Shown here: one piece after another, positions 1-7,605 of the stretch
Layout of the letters: every line of letters begins with the position of its first letter
Numbering within the stretch: position 1 is the stretch's first letter
Assembly: GCF_004122035.1 (NCBI RefSeq)
Contig: NZ_SAXA01000002.1
Coordinates: 1 to 64,000 of the forward strand
Origin: Ancylomarina salipaludis
Lineage (GTDB): Bacteria; Bacteroidota; Bacteroidia; Bacteroidales; Marinifilaceae
Length of the DNA stretch: 64,000 nucleotides
Reading direction: 5' to 3'
Program-made: the position numbers and the translations under genes
Notes under the pieces: generated by a model
What the model was told of the DNA's origin: nothing
The model's database searches: none
Seen by the model: the letters and a program-made list of their open reading frames with translations, nothing else

Positions 1-60
1 ACTTAACTCAACAGCATTCAATTTAAACTCTCTACTAAATTTTCGTCTTTCTTTTTCCAT
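1..60 (-). CDS. IS3-type transposase OrfA, N-terminal fragment (cut by window edge)
   Basis: Read on the minus strand, an ATG at 60 opens a frame that stays open to the window edge and gives 20 residues (MEKERRKFSREFKL then NAVELS). The basic start followed by an EFK.xAVxL pattern is the typical beginning of the helix-turn-helix OrfA of IS3-family elements. Only this stub lies in the window, so neither OrfB nor the other IS end can be seen. The identification rests on a short match and is therefore moderate. Confidence 0.55.
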   Translation of the reverse strand, partial: MEKERRKFSREFKLNAVELS

Positions 61-121
61 AATCTAAGATATAAATTATTAATATTCTATATCTTAACTC
101 ACTGTCCGTATAAATGTAGCA
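1..121 (-). mobile_element. End of a probable IS3-family insertion sequence
   Basis: The transposase start at 60 is preceded on its own strand by about 60 bases of AT-rich leader. If the element ends at 121, its terminus reads inward as TGCTACATTTATACGGACAG, which begins with TG as IS3 ends do. The partner end is outside the window, so the exact boundary and any target duplication are inferred, not seen. Confidence 0.4.
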
Positions 122-337
122 ACTTCAGACTGAGGGTCTCACTACAAGTGAGGCTCTCAGTTTGTATTTGATGGGTTTGTCTCACCCCTTATTTAATTGT
201 GGGCGCTTTCGTTTATAGATTGATGAGGTATTCCTACTTGCTAACTCAGATGTGGTAGGTATAGTAAATACTGCAATATTGTACATAAGATTTATAATCT
301 GTACCTTTCAGATATTAATCACTTAAATAATATTTAC
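122..337. other. Intergenic stretch between IS end and first gene
   Basis: Apart from the hairpin at 130-160 this stretch holds no open frame of note and no consensus TAnnTTTG promoter that I can see. It separates the insertion sequence from the small gene at 338. Confidence 0.5.
130..160 (+). terminator. Strong 13-bp hairpin with T-rich tail beside the IS end
   Basis: CTGAGGGTCTCAC (130-142) pairs with GTGAGGCTCTCAG (148-160) through 13 base pairs, two of them G-T wobbles, closing a 5-base loop TACAA. The tail TTTGTATTT follows on the plus strand. It could stop transcription coming out of the insertion sequence, or be the terminator of a gene displaced by the insertion. Confidence 0.5.
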
Positions 338-658
338 ATGAATAGTACAATTGACGAATTATTAAAAGAAGCTAAGAGTGATGGGGTTATCGGTATGGAT
401 AAGAGTGAGTCTATGGAAAGACACCATGCCTATAACCGTATGGTCGATTTAGGACTTATTAAAGAGGATAGCGATCCTTTCAAAAAGCATAAGTCTGCTC
501 GCTTAACTGATCAGGGCTTCCATGCCGAAAAATCAGGATTTAAGAAATGGCAATCAAGAAAAGGTAGGCTAAATACAATCAAAGCAATCGTTGCTATTGC
601 TGTGGGTGTTGCTACATTCCTAGCCATATTCTATGATAGGATATTTCCAACCACATAA
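338..658 (+). CDS. Small protein of unknown function with C-terminal membrane helix
   Basis: This 106-residue protein is not recognised. Residues 1-60 are charged and contain a pattern (RMVDLGLIKED, then ARLTDQGFHAEKSGF) that resembles the helix-plus-wing part of small winged-helix proteins. A basic stretch (residues 66-83) leads into one hydrophobic helix at about residues 84-101, so the protein is probably tail-anchored in the inner membrane with its N-terminus inside. It stands alone between an insertion sequence and the pyrophosphatase gene. Composition and frame suggest a real gene, but no function can be given. Confidence 0.6.
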   Translation: MNSTIDELLKEAKSDGVIGMDKSESMERHHAYNRMVDLGLIKEDSDPFKKHKSARLTDQGFHAEKSGFKKWQSRKGRLNTIKAIVAIAVGVATFLAIFYDRIFPTT

Positions 659-665
659 TAACACA

Positions 666-684
666 CCAACTAATCCATAGTTGG
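666..684. other. Small 7-bp hairpin after the 106-residue gene
   Basis: CCAACTA (666-672) pairs with TAGTTGG (678-684) around a 5-base loop. There is no T run on either side, so termination is uncertain. Confidence 0.3.
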
Positions 685-846
685 GTAAACCGACCATACT
701 CCTGTAGAGTGTATTCTAGTACATATTATGTGGATCTTTGTTCACATTTAGCAGATTTTTTTTTATCCCGAAACGATTCCTTTTCAGTTATAATGGTCTG
801 AAATGATATTAAAAAGCGAGAATTCAGGTTTTTTCCATTGTTTTCT

Positions 847-854
847 TACTTTTG
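847..854 (+). promoter_or_regulatory. Putative -7 element of ppa
   Basis: TACTTTTG matches the Bacteroidota -7 consensus TAnnTTTG and lies 58 bases before the ppa start codon. No clear TTTG -33 element is seen at the usual distance. Confidence 0.45.
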
Positions 855-912
855 TTATACAAATTTTGCAAACAGGTAACTGTTTGGTATTGAAATTGAA
901 AAATATAGACGA

Positions 913-1584
913 ATGGGAAATAAATTAAATGATCCTATTGGCCGCTTGATGGGCTTACGTTATAAGTCGCATCCTTGGCACGGGATTGATGTTGGTGATG
1001 ATGCACCGAATTCGATTATGGCATTTATCGAAATGGTGCCAACTGACACTGTAAAGTATGAAGTTGATAAGGTGAGTGGTTATTTAAAAATAGACCGTCC
1101 GCAAAAATATTCCAATGTAATACCTGCTCTATATGGTTTTTTACCTCAATCCTATTGTGGTAAGTTAGTCGGTGAATTTTGTAGTGAAAAATCGGGTAAA
1201 AAGGATGTTCAGGGTGATGGCGATCCACTGGATATTTGTGTATTGACTGAAAAGGCGATTACTCATGGCGATATTATTGCAGAGGTACGTCCGATAGGTG
1301 GGTTTCGTATGATTGATGGTAATGAGGCAGATGATAAGATTATCGCTGTTTTAAAGAATGATGCCACATACGGTAATTACAAAGATATTTCAGACTGTCC
1401 TGAGGTTATTATTACGCGTTTAAAGCATTATTTCTTAACCTATAAGGATATGCCAGGCTTGGATAGCGAAGCAGAAATTACACATGTGTATGGACTTGAC
1501 GAGGCGAAAGAAGTGATTTTACATTCTTTGAATGATTATAAGGCACGATTTAAAAATCTGGAAGATATTTTAAAACACGTCTAA
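913..1584 (+). CDS. ppa: Inorganic pyrophosphatase (family I)
   Basis: This soluble cytoplasmic enzyme hydrolyses pyrophosphate to two phosphates and so pulls biosynthetic reactions forward. The 223-residue protein carries the family I signature GDGDPLD at residues 101-107, whose aspartates bind the metals, followed by an acidic-lysine stretch (EADDKIIAVLKND, about residues 138-150) and a tyrosine/lysine-rich active-site region (about residues 150-180). It is longer than the roughly 175-residue E. coli form, which is usual in Bacteroidota. The gene stands alone, with its own putative promoter and a terminator just after the stop. The genome also has a membrane pyrophosphatase (23952-26441), so two routes for pyrophosphate use coexist. 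Confidence 0.95.
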   Translation: MGNKLNDPIGRLMGLRYKSHPWHGIDVGDDAPNSIMAFIEMVPTDTVKYEVDKVSGYLKIDRPQKYSNVIPALYGFLPQSYCGKLVGEFCSEKSGKKDVQGDGDPLDICVLTEKAITHGDIIAEVRPIGGFRMIDGNEADDKIIAVLKNDATYGNYKDISDCPEVIITRLKHYFLTYKDMPGLDSEAEITHVYGLDEAKEVILHSLNDYKARFKNLEDILKHV

Positions 1585-1615
1585 TTTTAGTCAATAAAAA
1601 CAACAAAATAAAAAT

Positions 1616-1647
1616 AGAGCTTTTCGATCATTCGGAGAGCTCTTTTT
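1616..1647 (+). terminator. Rho-independent terminator of ppa
   Basis: AGAGCT at 1616-1621 pairs with AGCTCT at 1638-1643, and G-T wobbles extend the stem. A run of seven T follows. Confidence 0.75.
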
Positions 1648-1787
1648 TTATAATGCACAAAATAATTTATTACTTTTATGGTCTGTGATAGTGTGTTAGA
1701 CGTTAATTTTTGACTATTAGTCAATTTGTAGGAGTGCGTCGAACTTAAGACTCGAATATATATTCTGTAACTATAATTTCTCGTGCC

Positions 1788-2408
1788 ATGACCGATTCTG
1801 AAAAATCAGGTGTTCGAATAAATGCTTTAATGAATGAATTAGACAGACTTCAGTATGAAATCAGAAAAAAGAAGATGCTAATTCGTATGATTGTTAGTGT
1901 GACTGTGCTTGCTATTCTCATTCTTGTTGCGGCATTTAGTAATCGTTCGAAGTTTGATTCAAGAGATATGATTCAGGTAAATCGCGAGAATAACGAACTT
2001 GTGAAGGAAAGAGTTCATATTAATTCTCAACATAAATCCTTTCAGTTGGTTTTTGGAGATTTAAACCAATATCCTTTAGCCCGTTTTTTTAACGAAAAGG
2101 ATGCCGTAGATTTTCAAGAAGAAATTAAGAAGCTACATTTGCCTGAAACTCATATTCATGTGGATACACTTTCAGGTAAAGAAAGAGTTTTGTCCGTGTC
2201 TTCAAACTATCGATACTATATTCAGTTTGGCATATTTAAGAAAAAATTGATTCCAGACTTGCCTGACAATATGGTTTATCTTCATCAAATAAATGAGACT
2301 AATTTGTACAAATACCGTTTGGGACCTTTTTCTAAAACAAAGCAGGCCGAAGAATTAATTAATAAGTTGAAATTGAAAGACTATTTGATTGTAGAGGTGT
2401 CAAATTAA
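1788..2408 (+). CDS. Membrane-anchored SPOR-like domain protein
   Basis: The 206-residue protein has a charged, coiled-coil-like N-terminus (residues 12-30), one membrane helix at about residues 33-50, and a long outside part. Residues 140-206 (YYIQFGIFKK to KLKDYLIVEVSN) have the pattern of a SPOR domain: an aromatic-rich first strand, a second strand ending in RLGPF, then a helix with a regular KxxAExLINKLK spacing. SPOR domains bind denuded peptidoglycan glycan strands, often at the division site. This points to a cell-envelope or division role, but the exact partner is unknown. A bidirectional terminator separates it from the convergent cytochrome cluster. Confidence 0.6.
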   Translation: MTDSEKSGVRINALMNELDRLQYEIRKKKMLIRMIVSVTVLAILILVAAFSNRSKFDSRDMIQVNRENNELVKERVHINSQHKSFQLVFGDLNQYPLARFFNEKDAVDFQEEIKKLHLPETHIHVDTLSGKERVLSVSSNYRYYIQFGIFKKKLIPDLPDNMVYLHQINETNLYKYRLGPFSKTKQAEELINKLKLKDYLIVEVSN

Positions 2409-2420
2409 GCTGATTAAAAA

Positions 2421-2450
2421 AAACTCTCATTCTATTTGGAATGAGAGTTT
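2421..2450. terminator. Bidirectional terminator between SPOR gene and cytochrome block
   Basis: AAACTCTCATTC pairs with GAATGAGAGTTT around a short TATTTG loop. An A run precedes the stem and a T run follows it, so it can serve both convergent units. Confidence 0.8.
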
Positions 2451-2476
2451 TATAAATGTCGTTTATTCGTTTGTTT

Positions 2477-3979
2477 TTAGTACAGCTGAGCGTGACATTC
2501 AGAACATAGCTGTGTTTTCCATTGTTCATCGATATTAATAGGATGCTTGAATTCTAAAGGAGTTTGAAGTGTTGACATTTCCATTTCTCCAGTCTTTCCC
2601 TGTGAGATAATATCATGGCAAAGATTACAATCTCTTGAAATTTTTTCACCTTCTGCCGTTACATGTTTGTCGTTGTGGCAACGGAAACAGCCATTGGTTT
2701 CCAAATGTCCCAGGTGGTTAGGATAGGCCTTCCAAGTAACTCCCATCTCAGGGAAAATATTAGATTTATAGCCATTTTGAATGGCAGTAATTGCCTTTTC
2801 AATTTTGGTTTTACAGGAATCTAATACTTCAGGGTACATCAATCCGTAATATTCCAATACTTGTGCTTTAATTGCGATCATGGCACTATCCGTGGTGGGA
2901 TAATCCTGATTTAAGATATCCATTGACATGACTTTTGCGTCAGGCAACTCTTTTGATATCTCACCCGAAGAGATCAATTCATCGATAAAGTTCTGTGGGT
3001 TTTGGTAGTCGTGTGAAGGTCTGTTATGGCAATCCAAACAATCCATCGTACGGGTTTCAAGACTATCAATTTCTTTTTGACTAAGTTGATTTTCAGGTTC
3101 AATATACAGTTTAACTTTACCAGTTGTTAGGTTTGTGTATTTAACCCAAGGTAAGGTTTCCCGGTTTCTGGATGATGCGATATATTCTATTTTAACATCA
3201 GGGTTAATATGCCAATGAATTCCTTCTGAAATGCCTTTGGCACTTAAGTTGGCACTTGTCTTCATTTTCATGGAGATGTTATTCTCCGTTGTTGTTTCAT
3301 CTGCCAGATAAGATTTCTTATTCTTTAATTTACTATCGTAGAACTTTTGTGGCCAATGGCATTGTTCACATGTTTCACGAGCTGGGCGTAAATTTTCAAC
3401 CGGAGTGGGAATCGGTTTGGGGTATTTTTTTGCAATGACAGAATAAACCTGATATAAACCGGATAGTTTACTTCTAACATACCAGCTGGTACCTTCTCCC
3501 ACGTGGCATTCTACACATTTCACTCGTTCGTGTGAAGATTGATGGTAGGCAGTGAACTCAGGGGCCATGACCTGGTGGCAAAGTTTTCCACAGAATTCAA
3601 CTGATTCGGTATAATGAAAGGCATGATAACTTCCTACAGATGATATAATCATGATAAAAATAGTCCCGAAAATAAAGATCATGCTTGCATTTCGTGTTTT
3701 TTGGTCGTTAAAATCGACTTGAGGCCACTTTAACTGATCTTCAGGGAGGAGATGTTTTTTTAGCTTTCGGTTTGTTCTGATCATTCCTATTGGAATCAGA
3801 ATTAACCCGCCAACAAAAAACATGGGGAGAATAATGTAGATAAATAGTCCTAAATAAGAACTACCTAAATTGTAAAAAAAGGAAAGAGCAAGTAAAAAAC
3901 CAATAATGAAAAGATTCATTGCTGCTATTCCCGCTCCAAGGAGCGATAGCCAGTTTCTGGCTGAATTGGGGAGTTTCAT
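2477..3979 (-). CDS. NapC/NirT-like heptaheme cytochrome c, three N-terminal membrane helices
   Basis: The family passes electrons from menaquinol to periplasmic cytochromes or reductases. The 500-residue protein begins with three membrane helices (about residues 12-36, 45-67 and 98-120) rather than the single anchor of classical NapC/NrfH. Then follow seven heme-binding motifs: an unusual CX3CH (CGKLCH), then CVECH, CEQCH, CLDCH, CFRCH, CNLCH and CSECH. A methionine after the first motif (CHQVM) recalls the first-heme region of NrfH. It is the last gene of the minus-strand cytochrome block and lies 129 bases after the cytochrome b gene. It could be the quinol-oxidising subunit together with that cytochrome b. 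The final electron acceptor is not evident. Confidence 0.8.
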   Translation of the reverse strand: MKLPNSARNWLSLLGAGIAAMNLFIIGFLLALSFFYNLGSSYLGLFIYIILPMFFVGGLILIPIGMIRTNRKLKKHLLPEDQLKWPQVDFNDQKTRNASMIFIFGTIFIMIISSVGSYHAFHYTESVEFCGKLCHQVMAPEFTAYHQSSHERVKCVECHVGEGTSWYVRSKLSGLYQVYSVIAKKYPKPIPTPVENLRPARETCEQCHWPQKFYDSKLKNKKSYLADETTTENNISMKMKTSANLSAKGISEGIHWHINPDVKIEYIASSRNRETLPWVKYTNLTTGKVKLYIEPENQLSQKEIDSLETRTMDCLDCHNRPSHDYQNPQNFIDELISSGEISKELPDAKVMSMDILNQDYPTTDSAMIAIKAQVLEYYGLMYPEVLDSCKTKIEKAITAIQNGYKSNIFPEMGVTWKAYPNHLGHLETNGCFRCHNDKHVTAEGEKISRDCNLCHDIISQGKTGEMEMSTLQTPLEFKHPINIDEQWKTQLCSECHAQLY

Positions 3980-4108
3980 AGGATAAAGATTTAAGTTAAA
4001 CTCCCGATAGATATTATTGGGAGGTAATCGCCCTATAATCGTCTTTTGCAGTCAAACTGTTTCGGTATCGATTAAAATACCGAAACAATTAAACTGACTA
4101 GTATGCTA

Positions 4109-4723
4109 TTAATGCCAACCTGTTAAAATACTTTTAAAATTACTTAATGGTTTTTTTCCAATTGTAGCAAAATACAAGTGGATAATAAGAAATATTGAAA
4201 TTAGAAAACCTATAATCGCATGAAGTAATGCGGTTAAGAATATACCACTTAGCACATAGACTTCCTCAATTATTAATTCAGGTAATAAAAGGGCGATACC
4301 TGTAATAATAATAATGGGAACCATCAGATACATGACTACTACATAGGTGTATTTTTGGATTGGGTTAAATTTTCTTTTTTCTGAAATAGGATAGGGAGCT
4401 TCTTCGTTTTTAAACATTCCATAGGTGTAATAACGGATTTGTTTAAATAAACGTTTACGCAAGCCCTTTGGTTTAATTTTGTAATATTTACTGTTTGAGG
4501 TGACAATATTACCAATGAAAAATGCCAGATAACTGATTGATACAATTATACCTGCATAGTTATGAAGTGTTACAGCTAAATCGAATCGTATCAATTCAAA
4601 TCCAGGTTTAGCGAATTGCATGTTTAATCCGGTATAGATTAAAACGAGAATTCCTAAAGCATTAAAAGCATGCCAAATACGCAACCAAACAGGGTATAAG
4701 TATATTTTTTCTTCTGTACTCAT
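4109..4723 (-). CDS. Four-helix cytochrome b (b561/Ni-hydrogenase b-type)
   Basis: The 204-residue protein has four membrane helices (about residues 13-33, 51-73, 125-150 and 158-188). Histidines H18, H54, H168 and H182 sit in helices 1, 2 and 4 and are suited to bind two b hemes. This is the plan of di-heme b-type subunits of hydrogenases, formate dehydrogenases and thiosulfate reductases, which exchange electrons with the quinone pool. Its gene starts 5 bases after the heptaheme gene at 4729-5649, implying joint translation. It probably forms a membrane complex with one or both heptaheme cytochromes. The assignment to a family is firm, the partner is inferred. Confidence 0.75.
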   Translation of the reverse strand: MSTEEKIYLYPVWLRIWHAFNALGILVLIYTGLNMQFAKPGFELIRFDLAVTLHNYAGIIVSISYLAFFIGNIVTSNSKYYKIKPKGLRKRLFKQIRYYTYGMFKNEEAPYPISEKRKFNPIQKYTYVVVMYLMVPIIIITGIALLLPELIIEEVYVLSGIFLTALLHAIIGFLISIFLIIHLYFATIGKKPLSNFKSILTGWH

Positions 4724-4728
4724 AAAAT

Positions 4729-5649
4729 CTATTTTTTAATGATCCTGAAAAAACTATGAATGATAACTCCAGCAATTACTGCCATGAAAATAAGAATACT
4801 TAAAAGGTTTAAAATCTCATTTTGATAGGCTCCAATTACGTACGATTTGTTTGAAAGGATGACACCGAGTTTACCCTTCGTAGCTCTTGCCTGTATGTTT
4901 TTGTATTTGTATAAAGATGCATTTAAATGTGAATTTGCTGTATGGCAATTAACACATAGTTTAAGTGCTTCCTCTTTAGGTAAAATATTGTGTGATATCA
5001 TCAGTGAATCTTTTACATGAGTATGACACTCGATGCAACGCACACTTTCGAAATGTAGTTTCTGGTTTGGCAGCCAATTATGTGTTTCAACTAGTTTGGG
5101 ATTAACACTATCTGACATCAATTGATATCTTGGGGTGTTATCGTGGCAGGACATACACATATCGTTACTAAATTTAACGATGTCCTTAACATTTTCACTA
5201 GTTCGGGCTTTAGCCTGATAGTAATGTTGGCTGTGACATTTTGAGCAGGTGAATTGTTCCCCTAATGCTTTTGCGTGAGTACTTTTTTTGAATTCTTCTT
5301 CGATTAATTCAAATTTATAATCAGCAAAATTCTCGTCTCCACCATGGCAATCAACACATGTAGAAAGAGGTTCTAATTTCAATTCTCCTTTATGTGGATA
5401 AGTCTCGTAATCAGATGAGTGACAATCGGTACATGCAAAAGAACCGTGAACACCTGCTTTCATTCTTAAAGAATCTAAGATGAAATAAGGATTCATTAAG
5501 CGTTTTTCGTTACGCTCAGTCCAATCATTATATATCGTATGTGTTTGATTTGCATGGCAACGCAAGCAATCATTATCTGCTTTTAGATTCAGTGTAAAAG
5601 AAACTAAAAAGAAAACGAGTAAAGAGATCCTTTGTTGAGAAAAACGCAT
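4729..5649 (-). CDS. Periplasmic heptaheme cytochrome c with C-terminal membrane anchor
   Basis: The 306-residue protein has a signal peptide (about residues 1-24), seven CXXCH motifs (CLRCH, CTDCH, CVDCH, CSKCH, CMSCH, CIECH, CVNCH) and one hydrophobic helix at about residues 278-300, so it is exported and held in the inner membrane from its C-terminus. The heme spacing and extra histidines (for example HTHVKD) recall the cytochrome c3/c7 and NrfB-like group. It lies just upstream of the four-helix cytochrome b, and both probably act as one module. No catalytic site such as a CXXCK motif is visible, so it looks like an electron carrier rather than a reductase. Confidence 0.8.
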   Translation of the reverse strand: MRFSQQRISLLVFFLVSFTLNLKADNDCLRCHANQTHTIYNDWTERNEKRLMNPYFILDSLRMKAGVHGSFACTDCHSSDYETYPHKGELKLEPLSTCVDCHGGDENFADYKFELIEEEFKKSTHAKALGEQFTCSKCHSQHYYQAKARTSENVKDIVKFSNDMCMSCHDNTPRYQLMSDSVNPKLVETHNWLPNQKLHFESVRCIECHTHVKDSLMISHNILPKEEALKLCVNCHTANSHLNASLYKYKNIQARATKGKLGVILSNKSYVIGAYQNEILNLLSILIFMAVIAGVIIHSFFRIIKK

Positions 5650-5713
5650 AGTTTAGATGTAAATTAAAATTCCTGAAATACGAAGACTTCAGGAATTTTT
5701 ATGGGTTGATAAT

Positions 5714-6133
5714 TTATTTCAAAGTTCTCAGATAGTTGATAAGTGCCCATCTGTCTTCCTCATCTAAGATTTTCTTCTCATAGTTAGGCATTTCGTCTCG
5801 ACCAATAATTGACTGATAATATAAAACACCATCAGTTTGAGCTTGGAATTTTTCGCAGTTAAATGGAGGAATAGCCGTTTTCATACTTCTCGCTTTAGGA
5901 CCATCACCTAAACCGTTACTACCATGGCAAGATTTACAATGTTTTGTATAAAGCATTTTACCAATTTTTAATGATGAAGCATCATCTTTAATGGTATTTT
6001 TCATTGTTTTATATTTTGCCGGAATTTCCCATGGGCCTCCCATTTTTTTATCTTGTGGTAAAGCGAAAGCCATAAATAGGGCTCCTGCTAATACTAAAGA
6101 TAAACCTAAAAATATGTTCTTGAATTTTTTCAT
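5714..6133 (-). CDS. Monoheme class I cytochrome c
   Basis: The 139-residue protein has a hydrophobic N-terminus (about residues 7-25) that is either a signal peptide or an anchor, and one heme motif CKSCH at residues 66-70. The usual downstream region with an axial methionine follows (GRDEMPNY), and the protein ends with a typical class I helix (EEDRWALINYLRTL). Such small cytochromes shuttle electrons in the periplasm. Within this block it would link the membrane-bound heptahemes to the outer-membrane components encoded upstream. It is separated from neighbouring genes by 18 and 64 bases, consistent with one operon. Confidence 0.85.
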   Translation of the reverse strand: MKKFKNIFLGLSLVLAGALFMAFALPQDKKMGGPWEIPAKYKTMKNTIKDDASSLKIGKMLYTKHCKSCHGSNGLGDGPKARSMKTAIPPFNCEKFQAQTDGVLYYQSIIGRDEMPNYEKKILDEEDRWALINYLRTLK

Positions 6134-6151
6134 AATTTTAATATTTAGAGA

Positions 6152-7027
6152 TTAAAAATTCCACAATCTTGTAATTGTAAAGCCAATCATAAAATTGTCC
6201 ATATCAATTTTGCTGTGGTTGTTAACTATAATATCTTGTTGAATTAAACCACTCGAATTTCCCATATAAATTTGGAAGGCATGCGTACTGGTTGAAATTT
6301 CATAACCAAAAGATAGGTTTGGTTTAGGATTGTCATAATTTTCTGCAGAGTCCAGATAATCAAGGTCTAGTGGAGCATCGAAATTGAAAATAATCGATCC
6401 TTGTGGCGAAACTTTAAATCGACCATTGAAGTGTAAGGCAAATTTATCATGATAGTTTCCCATGTCAATTAAATTATAGTGAGAGAAACTAACACCGGTT
6501 TGCAAACTGATGGCATCTGAAAATTTTCGTCCAACAATAACTTGCGCGAAAGATGACAAGCGGTTTGAGGATTTAAAATCTTCGTGAAATTGATCCTTAT
6601 CCCGACCATCAATGGCAATATTTCCATAAAGTGCAAGTGCAAGAGGTACTGTGTTATTTCTTGTTTGTTCAAGAATAGTCCATTTGGCATTAAAATCAGT
6701 TGTCATATTTCTTTTTGAAACGCCGATTCCTACCTGAACATTATTTGCAACTACATAGCTTAATCCAAGACGTATGTTTGCACCTGAGGCATATAATCCC
6801 CAAAGATCAGAATGACCATTTTCAACCGTTCCGAATTTGTGTTGAATGGCAAATTCCAATGTGTTTACCGGTTGTATAACAGTTGTTTGATTATCGATTA
6901 AATAACCGCTTTCAAAGGGTGATCTAACGGGCTTGTCAATAACTTTTTCAGTTTCAGTCTCCTGAGCCAGAACGCTTCCAAAAGCAAAAACAAGCAGGAA
7001 TGATAATGTAAATATATTTTTTCTCAT
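6152..7027 (-). CDS. Outer-membrane beta-barrel protein, DUF5777 family
   Basis: The 291-residue protein starts with a signal peptide (cleavage probably after AQ at about residue 22). It then alternates short polar and hydrophobic strands rich in aromatic residues and ends in an aromatic residue (RLWNF), the hallmark of a BAM-inserted barrel. The opening of the mature part (PVRSPFESGYLIDNQT, then LEFAIQHKFGTVENG) matches what I know of DUF5777, a Bacteroidota family often found near cytochrome or YceI genes. No heme motif is present. By position, between a periplasmic cytochrome and two heme lipoproteins, it could form the porin sheath of a porin-cytochrome conduit. That role is inference. 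Confidence 0.7.
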   Translation of the reverse strand: MRKNIFTLSFLLVFAFGSVLAQETETEKVIDKPVRSPFESGYLIDNQTTVIQPVNTLEFAIQHKFGTVENGHSDLWGLYASGANIRLGLSYVVANNVQVGIGVSKRNMTTDFNAKWTILEQTRNNTVPLALALYGNIAIDGRDKDQFHEDFKSSNRLSSFAQVIVGRKFSDAISLQTGVSFSHYNLIDMGNYHDKFALHFNGRFKVSPQGSIIFNFDAPLDLDYLDSAENYDNPKPNLSFGYEISTSTHAFQIYMGNSSGLIQQDIIVNNHSKIDMDNFMIGFTITRLWNF

Positions 7028-7043
7028 AATTGCATGTGTTTGA

Positions 7044-7406
7044 TTAGTTATCCTTAGCTCCTTCAGTAATCCATGTTAATAAAGTAAGACGATCTTTCGA
7101 ACCCATATTTTTGCCGTGTCCGTCAGTGGCTCTTTTGTAAATTTCGCTTTCTGCAGGATTATCTGTATTGATATAGTTTCCGTTTATCAGGTTATCATAT
7201 GCTGAACCTGTTACCAAAATTGGATTTCTGCTATCGTGACATCCAATGCATGTTGTTTGAAAGATAGGTTCAACCTGCGTTGCAAAACTAATCGGATTAT
7301 CAGGATCTGGTTCTGGAGTTGGTGTTTTTTCAACGACGTAATCGTATTCGCAGGCAACTAATCCAATCATGAAAAGGAAAGCTAGTACTTTAATATATCT
7401 TTTCAT
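7044..7406 (-). CDS. Monoheme cytochrome-like lipoprotein
   Basis: The 120-residue protein has a lipoprotein signal ending in LVAC with the lipid-bearing cysteine at residue 19. A short proline-rich acidic linker (EKTPTPEPDPDNP) leads to a small domain with one heme motif, CIGCH. The following part (NPILVTGSAYDNLING, then GHGKNMGSKDRLTLLTWITEGAKDN) has the shape of the small cytochrome/PSCyt1-like domains found in Bacteroidota lipoproteins, with KNMG offering an axial methionine. The acidic residues after the cysteine could favour surface export. It lies 16 bases upstream of the beta-barrel gene. Confidence 0.75.
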   Translation of the reverse strand: MKRYIKVLAFLFMIGLVACEYDYVVEKTPTPEPDPDNPISFATQVEPIFQTTCIGCHDSRNPILVTGSAYDNLINGNYINTDNPAESEIYKRATDGHGKNMGSKDRLTLLTWITEGAKDN

Positions 7407-7605
7407 AAGATTATGATTTTATTAGGAATAATGAGATGATTACTTAATTGAGATATTTCTTTTTATAATATAGCAATAAGCTTGCCATTTCGGTCTCAAT
7501 TAAATAATGTTTTTTGTGGATAGGAATATCCGGATTTATCGGTAAAGGAGTTGTTTAATATTAAAATCAAACAACTCCTCACAAAGATTTATTTTAGTTG
7601 TTGAA

